A stretch of DNA of 30,421 nt from Salipiger abyssi (GTDB lineage: Bacteria; Pseudomonadota; Alphaproteobacteria; Rhodobacterales; Rhodobacteraceae). The stretch covers positions 1 to 30,421 of the forward strand of contig NZ_CP015096.1 in assembly GCF_001975705.1 (NCBI RefSeq), in the 5' to 3' direction. The translations under genes were made by a program, and so were the position numbers. This document shows positions 19,299-26,605 of the stretch, one piece after another. Each line of letters opens with the position of its first letter. Position 1 is the stretch's first letter. The notes beneath the pieces were generated by a model. It searched no databases. It had not been told where the DNA came from and saw only the letters and a program-made list of their open reading frames with translations.

Positions 19299-20192
19299 TT
19301 ACCCTTCAGGATCGCCTGCTTTGGGAAGCGGGCGGGCGGGGAACTTGCGTTGCCATGTCTCGATGAGAAAAAGCGCGGCGGTACTCGCAGCATGGATCGA
19401 CAAACGGGCAATCCGCGCGTCAACACGGGCATAGCCCTTCTCGCGCCCATGGGCGTCCCCGCCGTGGGTGCGAAGAGCCCCTACCCCGCCTATGACCGTG
19501 GCCAGGCCGGAAAGGATTTGCCGCACATCATTCGCGATCAAGGGGTCGATGTCAGAGCGGTCGGGAGACAGGCCAAGCGGCTGCTTCACGGCGTTATAGA
19601 GCCCCTGCACGTCCTTCTTGGCAGGGAGCGGCTGCCCCAGCTCGATGATGATCGACCGGCACACGCTCTCGACCGTGCTGCACGCGGCGGTGACGGCATC
19701 CTCGGGGTCGGTTTGACTGTGTTCGAGGGCACGATCCAGATCGCGGCTCACCGTGTCGAAGTCAATCACCTCGGACAGCCCGGCCAGCTCCGCCAGCACG
19801 GGCACATTCTTGCCCGCCTCAATAAGACGCATCCGCCCGCCCTGCTGCTGAACCTCGAAGCCGTCGAAGCGCAATGCCCGGTTGAGATAGTCGAGCACGG
19901 CAGTATGTCGTTCAGGCTCATGGATGAAATCGCGGGGATCGGCGGCTGCCTCGATGATCCTCGGGAGCACCTGCTCGGCCTCGAAGCCGTTGTTGATGTT
20001 GATGAGGCGCTGCACCAGGGATGGCACGCGCGAGCCATCGACCTTGAACGCGACGTTGCAGCCCCGCATGAATTTCTCGATCTTCGGCCCGCTGCGGTAG
20101 ATGCCGACAGGCGGCTCGGGATCATTACCGCCGCCGCCGCTGATGATCTCCGCGATGGCGTCTATGGTCTGGGGCGATAACGGGAAGGACAA
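19299..20192 (-). CDS. Abortive infection family protein (Abi C-terminal domain)
   Basis: A 297-residue protein, last gene of the defence operon. The C-terminal 130 residues are the Abi-C domain (PF14355): DAVTAACSTVESVCRSIIIELG, PAKKDVQGLYNAVKQPLGLSP, ANDVRQILSGLATVIGGVGALRTHGGDAHGR. RTHGGDAHGR resembles the R-x-x-x-x-H type catalytic motif of HEPN-like RNases, which this domain is thought to be related to. The N-terminal 150 residues have FKVDGSRVPSLVQRLININNG and GGRMRLIEAG, probably a sensing part. The start is TTG at 20192 with AGGAGG 11 bases upstream, 3 bases after the hsdR stop. It may kill or stall the cell when restriction fails. Confidence 0.82.
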   Translation of the reverse strand: MSFPLSPQTIDAIAEIISGGGGNDPEPPVGIYRSGPKIEKFMRGCNVAFKVDGSRVPSLVQRLININNGFEAEQVLPRIIEAAADPRDFIHEPERHTAVLDYLNRALRFDGFEVQQQGGRMRLIEAGKNVPVLAELAGLSEVIDFDTVSRDLDRALEHSQTDPEDAVTAACSTVESVCRSIIIELGQPLPAKKDVQGLYNAVKQPLGLSPDRSDIDPLIANDVRQILSGLATVIGGVGALRTHGGDAHGREKGYARVDARIARLSIHAASTAALFLIETWQRKFPARPLPKAGDPEG

Positions 20193-20195
20193 GGA

Positions 20196-23183
20196 TCAAC
20201 CTGCCTCCTGCGCTTCGCGCAAAGCACGATTGAAAAAGTGCCGTGTGGCCTTGTCACGGGCTTCCGGGTCAGACAGCACGATGTTTCGCATTTCATTGTC
20301 CCGCTGGAACATGCGGATCGCCCCTTGAAAGAACGCCTGGGCAAAAGCGGAGTAAACCACGTCGGGAGGGTTGTTGCGGAGCATCTCGGAGAGGTTGTCG
20401 TCGAGAATGTCGCGGTTAACCTGCTCGAAGCGGATCATATCCGCCTCGGAAAACTGAGTGCCGTGACGGTCATTAAACGCCTGAACGATCTCAGACAGCT
20501 CTTTCTTTTCGTCCTCCGTATATGGCTTGGCACCAAACTCGCTGATCGCAGCCAGAGCTTGCGTGTCGCCAGGGGAGAGAGACGCGCTGCCCTGTTCCTT
20601 CTTGTCCACCTTGAACGCTTGCAGGCTCAGCATCTCCTCCGTGATCTCGATTTCAGGCGGAAGCTCACGGTTGGGCAGTAGCCTTGAAAGCCAGCCGCCA
20701 TATGAGGCGAGTTTTTCAAGGCTGGTATCTTCCAAAGAGATGACCTGGGCGATGAAGGCATAAAAGCGATTGAAGCTCTTGAGGAGCTGGCGAAACTCTT
20801 CCTGCCGCCCTTCATCGTCATCGGCCTCGAAGCGAGCGACGGCCTGCCGCACCAGCCCCTCAAGGCGCGGCCTGTCGGCGGTGCTGAGCGGTCCCTTGAA
20901 GTAGGTCTGCGAGAAGCGTTCGATTTCATCCTTGTCGAGATAGCCGAATTTGAAGAGCCGCCCTTCCAGATCATAAATCTGATTGGGGTCTGACATCGCC
21001 TCGACCGTAGTCGCTTCATAGAAGGGACGGAACGCGGTCTGGATGTCCTCAATGGTGTTCTGGAAATCGAGGATGAAGGTGCGGTCTTTGCCTGCCCGCG
21101 TCCTGTTCAAGCGGGAGAGCGTCTGCACTGCCTGAAGCCCGGAAAGTTTCCGATCCACATACATGGCGCAAAGCTTGGGTTGGTCGAAGCCGGTCTGGTA
21201 TTTTTCGGCCACGATCAGGATGTGGTAGGTGTCGGGATATGGTGTCCCGTCAGGCTTGAAGCCATCAAAGCGACCAGGGAGCTCGGTCTCGGCAAACCCG
21301 TTGAGGTCAGCCTCAGTCGTTGGCTCGCCGTTCACGTCCAGATCACCGGAGAAGGCGACAAGCGCTTTCAGATCAGCATAGCCCTGCGCCTTGATGTAGG
21401 TCTGCACGCCGAAAAAGTATTTGAGCGCGTGCTCGCGGCTCTGGGTGACGATCATCGCCTTGGCCTGCCCGTTCAGCTCGTGCATGACGTGGCGGCGGAA
21501 ATGCTCGACTATGATCTCGACCTTCTGTCCGATGGCAGTCGGATGCAGGCTGGCATAGCGCGCGACCTTGCGCTGCCCTTTCCGCCCGCTCAACTCTGGA
21601 TCATCCTCGATGGCCTTTTCGAGCTGGTAGTAAGCCTTGTAGGTCATGTAATTCTGAAGCACGTCGAGGATGAATTTCTCCTCGATAGCCTGTCGCATGG
21701 AGTAGAGGTGGAACGGATGGGGGAGCCCATCCTCACCTTTCACACCGAAGCGCTCCAAGGTGACATTGCGCGGCGTGGCGGTGAACGCGAAGAAGCTGAT
21801 GTTGGCCTGTGGACCGCGCGCCTTTTGGTATTCGGCGATCAGGTCTTCAATGTCGTCGCTTGAATTGGCTTCGCGTGTCAGAGCGTCCGTCATCGCCTGG
21901 GCGCTCTTACCTGATTGGCTGGAATGCGCCTCATCCACGATGACCGCGAAGGTGCGGTTCCCCTGCCCTGAGAGCTCTTTCAGATGGTCGGTCGAGAACT
22001 TCTGGATCGTCGTGACAATGATCCGCGCCCCTTTGGCGATGGCATCCTTCAGTTGGCGAGAGGTGCCGTCGATCTTCTTGACCACACCTGTCGTCTGCTC
22101 AAACTGCGTCACCGTTCCTTGGAGCTGCCGGTCGAGCACCACACGGTCGGTCACGATGATCGCCGTGTTGAAAACCTGCTTGTCGGCCTCGTCATGCAAG
22201 TTGATCGCATGGTGCGCCAGCCAGCCGATGGTGTTGGATTTCCCTGAGCCCGCCGAGTGCTGGATCAGGTAATTTGATCCGGTGCCGTGGGTTTTGGCGT
22301 GCGCCATGATCTTGCGCACCGCGTCGAGCTGCTGAAAACGAGGGAAGATCATCACCTCGTCTTTGCCCGTCACTTCCATGACCATGAACTGCCCGATCAC
22401 ATCAAGGAGCACAGAACGGGAAAAGATCGCCTCGCCCCATACGCCTGACTTGTAGAGATAGGCGATGCGGTGTTCGTCCTCGACATCGGGGTTGCCCGCG
22501 CCGCCGTCGCGGCCTCGGTTGAACGGCAGGAAGCGGGTCTTCCCGTTCATCAACCGTGTCGTCATTGAGGCGTTATCCTCGTCGAGCGCAAAGTGAACAA
22601 GCGCTCCCCGCTTGAAGGTCAGAAGCGGCTCGCCTGCCGGTGAACGGTCATCGCGGTACTGCTTCTCAGCGTTGCGAAAGGTCGAGCCGGTCAGGACGTT
22701 CTTCGCCTCGATGGTGACAACGGGCAAGCCGTTGACAAAAAGCACCACGTCGAGGCGACCACCGTGCTTCTGGCTGTATTCGACCTCATCCATCACGGAC
22801 AGGATGTTGGCCTGATACTCGGCGACACGCTTGGGCTCCAAGGCGCTCGCAGGGCGGAAGTAGCAAAGGCTGAGCGCAATGCCTGGGACGATCTTGATCC
22901 CCTTGCGCAACACATCGAGGAGACCGCGATCCTTCAGCGCCTTGTCGAGCTGCTTGAAAAACACGTCTTCGGCGGAAGCGGTGTAGTGCTGCGTGAGTTT
23001 TTCCCACGCCTCAGGCTGCGTGCTCTGGATGAAGCGCAGGACAAGCGCCCGATCCATTGCCAGGGCGCGGTCATAATCGACCTTCGGGTCGCGGCGTTCG
23101 TAACCCTCTCCCCTCACAAGCTCTGCGATGAGATGATCCTGAAGGACTTTTTCCTTGTGCAAGCTGTGGGCGGAAACCGTCAT
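20196..23183 (-). CDS. hsdR: Type I restriction enzyme, HsdR (nuclease-translocase) subunit
   Basis: A 995-residue restriction subunit. The PD-(D/E)XK nuclease site is RLDVVLFVNGLPVVTIEAKN (D145, E159, K161). The SF2 translocase has Walker A SAGSGKSNT (310-318), IIVTDRVVLDRQL, DEAH (417-420), the FTATPRN motif and EKYQTGFDQPKLCAMYVDRKLSG with QTLSRLNRT (motif VI). Length fits the family. With two HsdM and one HsdS it forms the R2M2S complex that pumps DNA and cuts far from the site. ATG 23183 overlaps the upstream HEPN-like stop (ATGA). The frame to 23243 has no ribosome site. The gene is separated from hsdS by three accessory genes. Confidence 0.95.
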   Translation of the reverse strand: MTVSAHSLHKEKVLQDHLIAELVRGEGYERRDPKVDYDRALAMDRALVLRFIQSTQPEAWEKLTQHYTASAEDVFFKQLDKALKDRGLLDVLRKGIKIVPGIALSLCYFRPASALEPKRVAEYQANILSVMDEVEYSQKHGGRLDVVLFVNGLPVVTIEAKNVLTGSTFRNAEKQYRDDRSPAGEPLLTFKRGALVHFALDEDNASMTTRLMNGKTRFLPFNRGRDGGAGNPDVEDEHRIAYLYKSGVWGEAIFSRSVLLDVIGQFMVMEVTGKDEVMIFPRFQQLDAVRKIMAHAKTHGTGSNYLIQHSAGSGKSNTIGWLAHHAINLHDEADKQVFNTAIIVTDRVVLDRQLQGTVTQFEQTTGVVKKIDGTSRQLKDAIAKGARIIVTTIQKFSTDHLKELSGQGNRTFAVIVDEAHSSQSGKSAQAMTDALTREANSSDDIEDLIAEYQKARGPQANISFFAFTATPRNVTLERFGVKGEDGLPHPFHLYSMRQAIEEKFILDVLQNYMTYKAYYQLEKAIEDDPELSGRKGQRKVARYASLHPTAIGQKVEIIVEHFRRHVMHELNGQAKAMIVTQSREHALKYFFGVQTYIKAQGYADLKALVAFSGDLDVNGEPTTEADLNGFAETELPGRFDGFKPDGTPYPDTYHILIVAEKYQTGFDQPKLCAMYVDRKLSGLQAVQTLSRLNRTRAGKDRTFILDFQNTIEDIQTAFRPFYEATTVEAMSDPNQIYDLEGRLFKFGYLDKDEIERFSQTYFKGPLSTADRPRLEGLVRQAVARFEADDDEGRQEEFRQLLKSFNRFYAFIAQVISLEDTSLEKLASYGGWLSRLLPNRELPPEIEITEEMLSLQAFKVDKKEQGSASLSPGDTQALAAISEFGAKPYTEDEKKELSEIVQAFNDRHGTQFSEADMIRFEQVNRDILDDNLSEMLRNNPPDVVYSAFAQAFFQGAIRMFQRDNEMRNIVLSDPEARDKATRHFFNRALREAQEAG

Positions 23184-23725
23184 GACGCGACCCTCCCTGC
23201 CTGTGCTGCCGTGAAGGCGGAAAGGTAGTCGCGAAGGGCGCACATCGCCTCGTGGAAGAAGCGCACATCAGTGCCGAGATAATCCCTCGCCTTGGTGCCG
23301 ACGCCGCCATAACGAAGTCTGGTCGAGCCGGGGTCGATGTCGTTGAGCTCCTGCAAGCGCTTCTGAACCCAAGCGTCCAGCCCTGTAACCTTGTTCATGA
23401 GCCCATGAAGGCTGTGTCCACGGTCGATCTTCTCGCCGGTCTGCGCCTCTATGATCTGCTTCAGCTTCACCTCGAAGGCGTGCCGGAACAGATAGATGAT
23501 CGGGAACTGTGCGACGAAATCCTCGATGTCGTTGCTGTAAATCTGCTCGATCAGCGCCTCGCCGCACCGAAAGTAATTGTCTGAAATATCTCCCAAATTA
23601 TGCTCCTCCAAAATATCCATGTCCCCGAAAGAAAAGCACTTCGGGAAGCTCCACTCGTCAAATCTCTGAAATTCTGTATCGGGCACCCAGAACAAGGGAT
23701 GGCGGCGCGGGTCTCTTTCGGTCAT
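23180..23725 (-). CDS. HEPN-like protein nested in the type I restriction operon
   Basis: A 181-residue protein. The central helices, YLFRHAFEVKLKQIIEAQTGEKIDRGHSLHGLMNKV (78-113), follow the HEPN pattern of a long helix then a (R)xxHSLxxL segment. R102 and H107 form an R-x4-H arrangement. The start MTERDPRRHPLFWVPDTEFQRFDEW is unlike HEPN and may bind the partner. It overlaps the gene before (ATGA, 23722-23725) and hsdR after (23180-23183). HEPN proteins often act as RNases or as their antitoxin-like scaffolds. It may pair with the neighbouring HEPN RNase at 23722-24246. Family assignment is from pattern only. Confidence 0.6.
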   Translation of the reverse strand: MTERDPRRHPLFWVPDTEFQRFDEWSFPKCFSFGDMDILEEHNLGDISDNYFRCGEALIEQIYSNDIEDFVAQFPIIYLFRHAFEVKLKQIIEAQTGEKIDRGHSLHGLMNKVTGLDAWVQKRLQELNDIDPGSTRLRYGGVGTKARDYLGTDVRFFHEAMCALRDYLSAFTAAQAGRVAS

Positions 23726-24246
23726 GGCATCGCCTCGGCTGCTTCAAATTGTTCAGCCGCTTCTTGCAGATCACCCTCCTGCTCATACGCTGCCATCGTT
23801 TCGCAAAACAGGTTGGCAAGTGCACAACCTAGACGGTTCATGTCAGCACGCCGCAATCGAAGCCGCCTTCCAGCTATCGGAACGATCTGACCTGTCAGAA
23901 ATCCATTCTCGTTCAATGGCCTGATCTGACGACCGTCACCATGAGCAACGGCGTTGCGAATGCTGGTGAAAAAATCAAATGCCGTCATCTCGGGTAAATC
24001 TTGCACCAACCAAGGTGCGTCACTGACCCGCGCCGCCTGTAAGGCAATGCCTACTTCTCGTGCCTGCACATCGTCGGGGCCATTCTGATTAGCCGGTGTG
24101 CGCGCACGCTGAACAACCCAGCAAACGATGGTGGTGAAAAGCGCATAAGACTCCGTCGCCTTGTAGTCTTCCCTTGTGCTCGTCAGCATTTCGGCAAGAC
24201 GGCGAACAGTTTCATACTCGGCAGCGTGTTGCTGTATCTGTCCCAT
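23722..24246 (-). CDS. HEPN RNase-like protein (pEK499_p136-type) in the restriction operon
   Basis: A 174-residue helical protein. The motif FFTSIRNAVAHGDGRQI gives R97-N98-A99-V100-A101-H102, the exact R-x4-H active site of HEPN ribonucleases, in the context typical of the HEPN_pEK499_p136 family. The first 90 residues (MGQIQQHAAEYETVRRLAEMLTS, ESYALFTTIVCWVVQRART) are two amphipathic helices. Its ATG at 24246 overlaps the stop of the Mrr gene (TAATG), and its own stop overlaps the next gene. Placement inside a type I operon parallels PrrC and RloC, HEPN anticodon nucleases linked to type I enzymes. Whether this one cleaves tRNA is unknown. Confidence 0.72.
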   Translation of the reverse strand: MGQIQQHAAEYETVRRLAEMLTSTREDYKATESYALFTTIVCWVVQRARTPANQNGPDDVQAREVGIALQAARVSDAPWLVQDLPEMTAFDFFTSIRNAVAHGDGRQIRPLNENGFLTGQIVPIAGRRLRLRRADMNRLGCALANLFCETMAAYEQEGDLQEAAEQFEAAEAMP

Positions 24247-25328
24247 TAGCTCGCCCCTCCCGTCATCGGTGCCCAAATCTGCTTCAGGGGCAGCTTGGCG
24301 CGGGTCTCGTCGGAGAGCTCGCCGTAGGTGCGAAACAGCGCCTTCAGAAGGTCGGGCATCTGCCAAAGCCGGAGCTTGAAGAAGTTGCTATCCAGCTCCT
24401 TCTGGGCAACGGCGTTCACGCCGCCAATGCTGACCAGAAGCCCCGTCTGTGCCTGGCTGTTCGACACCGAGCCAATCAGGCGCAACACCACGTCATGGTT
24501 GGCCACCCCGTCGCCGGATTTCACCTGCACGCAGATGCGATCCTCGCCAAGTCCGAGCGTGCCGCCTGCGGCCAGAATATCGACGCCGCCATCAGCACCC
24601 GGCGGGGAAACCTTGGTGGTGTAGCCTTCAACACGCATGATCTCGGCCACCAGATCGGCCAGGGCATGGCCTGCGAACTCGGACTTGATCAGCGAGATGA
24701 TCTGCTGGTTTGCGATGTCCTCGATGTCGGTCTGGTAGTCTTCGGCCTCGGTCTCGTCCTCGGTCTCGGCCTCGGTCTCGTCCTCGTCTGTCCCATTCAC
24801 GGGCAAGGGCTTCGGGGCGTGCCCCTGCTTGCCCAGGAGCGCGCCGGGATCGGTGCCAGTCTCAAGAACGGCCTGCACGCGCTCAAGCGCTGAATTGCGC
24901 TTGATCTGGCAGATTGTCATGAACGCACCGAAGGAGTGTCGCAGGTCTTGCTTGAAGGTATCGCGGGGCAGCGACTCTTCCTTCCATTCGACGGTGCGCG
25001 CGTGCTTGAAGTCGCTGTCCGCGTCGAACTGGTAGTCGCCCGTCACGATCCCGATGGCCACGCCGTTCGTCACCTTGCGCGGCATCACCACGACATCGCC
25101 GATTTCGATCCGGTTCACGAACTGGTTGAGCTGAGCAGCGAAATTGCGCAGGCGGTTCTTGCCCTGATCGGGCATCACCTCTTGGAGCTGTGCCAGCACC
25201 GCGTCACGATCCGCACAGGTGCTCAGATCGCCGACTTCCAGAAAACCGGGGAACAGCTTGCTCTGGTCGATAGCTGCAAGCTCCCGTTCCCCATGTGCCC
25301 CCGCCCTGACGATCCAAAGTCTGGTCAT
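24246..25328 (-). CDS. Mrr-type restriction endonuclease with N-terminal modified-base/PUA-like domain
   Basis: A 360-residue protein. The C-terminal Mrr_cat nuclease (about 205-350) has E229, D250 in GGVDILAAGG and the QVK pair (Q268, K270) of the D-QxK active site. Residues 1-145 (IVRAGAHGERELAAIDQSKLFPGF, IEIGDVVVMPRK, AIGIVTGDYQF, HARTVEWKEESLPRD) look like an EVE/PUA-like domain that may read modified bases. An acidic linker (178-199, rich in Glu, Asp and Thr) separates them and is coded by a 24-bp repeat. Mrr enzymes are usually type IV, cutting methylated DNA. Its ATG overlaps the hsdS stop (ATGA). Such a gene beside the operon's own methylase must not attack HsdM-methylated DNA, or HsdM is its trigger. 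Confidence 0.78.
   Translation of the reverse strand: MTRLWIVRAGAHGERELAAIDQSKLFPGFLEVGDLSTCADRDAVLAQLQEVMPDQGKNRLRNFAAQLNQFVNRIEIGDVVVMPRKVTNGVAIGIVTGDYQFDADSDFKHARTVEWKEESLPRDTFKQDLRHSFGAFMTICQIKRNSALERVQAVLETGTDPGALLGKQGHAPKPLPVNGTDEDETEAETEDETEAEDYQTDIEDIANQQIISLIKSEFAGHALADLVAEIMRVEGYTTKVSPPGADGGVDILAAGGTLGLGEDRICVQVKSGDGVANHDVVLRLIGSVSNSQAQTGLLVSIGGVNAVAQKELDSNFFKLRLWQMPDLLKALFRTYGELSDETRAKLPLKQIWAPMTGGAS
24744..24786 (-). repeat. 24-bp tandem repeat in the acidic linker of the Mrr-like protein
   Basis: A 24-bp unit at 24744-24767 is followed by 19 bases of a second copy (24768-24786). The repeat is built from TCT/CCT-plus-CGG hexamers and codes for alternating Asp/Glu and Thr/Ala. Slippage in 6- or 24-base steps would vary the linker length without changing frame. 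Confidence 0.7.
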
Positions 25329-26605
25329 GCCTGCATCGCCTCCTCGATCTCATCAAGGCGACGGTCGGTCTGCCCCTGCTTGCCCCAGGTCGTCACGTCG
25401 ATCTGACCTGTGACAGCGGCTGTGATCAGGGCGGAGCGAAACTCTTGAAGTCGGGCAATCGACTGCTGCGTCTTCCCGACAATCTGAACTGTCGTTGCAC
25501 GCCATCTACGAAATTCGTCAACAAATTTGCTCTGCGCCTCCTTAGGAGGAAGCGGTATGCCAAAACTGTAGAATGCCTCGGTGCTAAGTGATGGAACGGC
25601 ACCTGGCTGGACCATCGTGGTCATATCAGCTTGAGACAAGCCGAGAAGTGCGAAATTCGGCTCGATCAAACTGGCATTCGGCACAAAGGCCGACATGTTG
25701 TTGTCGATACAAGCTGGGCGGCCAAGCATCGAGAACCGCCCCAGGAGGAGCGCCGCTCCGATCTTTGCAAAGACGATAGTGCCCTTGGGAAAAACCGTGG
25801 CACGCAAGGACCGAGCTGTTTCTTCTGAGACTGTATCGGTTGTTTCCGTGATGGCGGCGTCGAGGCCATGAACTTTAAGATGCTTGACCTTGAAGAAAGC
25901 GATAGCCTGCGACGGGTCGCCTTGAAGATCGACAGGAAAGCCTGCGCCGTTTCTGAGCTTGCCCAGATGGCGCACGCGCCATGTGCGTGCATCAAGTTGC
26001 GAGAATTTCTGCGCGATATGCGCGAACTCGCTCTCCTTTACCAGCCCCACCAAACGCTGCTTCTTTTCGATCAGTTGATCGATGCGGGCGGTCTCGCGGT
26101 CGAGGAAATCCGCGATGGCTTTTTGCGTGTCCCGGTCAGGGAAGTTTACGAGAAGGTTCCCTGCATCATTCCATCGAAAATCCGTGCTGCGCTCTCGTAT
26201 GCCTTTGGCAAGGCTTTCAATAAATCCTGTGACTGCCAAGTTTCTCAGGTAGTAAGCCCAAAAGCGCGTGTGCGCCTGTGCGTTCGGGCGTGGAACCGTG
26301 ATCGTATATACTGGCGAACATTTTCCCCGCGAGTCCGATACTCCAATCGCACCCGCAAATCCGTCCATCGCGTGAATTACTAGATCACCCGGCTCGACGC
26401 CTTGGTATCCGATTTCCTTGTCGGCGAAGGTAAAGCCGTCCTCTCGACGGTTCGAACGCAGCGTGACCACTCCATCTCGGAATGCTGTGACCACACCGTC
26501 ATCTGGGCGCAGATCACGGCGTTTGCGTTCTAGCAGATATTTGAGCCGCGTAGTCGTCCAGTCATCACGGTGCAGCGGTGTTTTGAGGCCAGCTTCTGGG
26601 ATCAC
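25325..26605 (-). CDS. hsdS: Type I restriction enzyme, HsdS (specificity) subunit
   Basis: A 426-residue specificity subunit that sets the target sequence. Two target-recognition domains (about 15-155 and 205-365) are each followed by a conserved coiled coil: QKAIADFLDRETARIDQLIEKKQRLVGLVKE (161-191) and RWRATTVQIVGKTQQSIARLQEFRSALITAAVTGQI (about 367-402). The IP/P-like motif GIPLPPKEAQSKF ends TRD2. The start is GTG at 26605, with AAGGAGG upstream, and overlaps the hsdM stop (GTGA). The target cannot be read from the sequence. The protein is full length, so the complex should be active. Confidence 0.93.
   Translation of the reverse strand: MIPEAGLKTPLHRDDWTTTRLKYLLERKRRDLRPDDGVVTAFRDGVVTLRSNRREDGFTFADKEIGYQGVEPGDLVIHAMDGFAGAIGVSDSRGKCSPVYTITVPRPNAQAHTRFWAYYLRNLAVTGFIESLAKGIRERSTDFRWNDAGNLLVNFPDRDTQKAIADFLDRETARIDQLIEKKQRLVGLVKESEFAHIAQKFSQLDARTWRVRHLGKLRNGAGFPVDLQGDPSQAIAFFKVKHLKVHGLDAAITETTDTVSEETARSLRATVFPKGTIVFAKIGAALLLGRFSMLGRPACIDNNMSAFVPNASLIEPNFALLGLSQADMTTMVQPGAVPSLSTEAFYSFGIPLPPKEAQSKFVDEFRRWRATTVQIVGKTQQSIARLQEFRSALITAAVTGQIDVTTWGKQGQTDRRLDEIEEAMQA

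Noticed and set aside
19190..19450. Small minus-strand frame between ardC and the Abi gene
   Set aside because: It overlaps the Abi C-terminus in another frame and has no ribosome site. The region is better read as the ardC leader.
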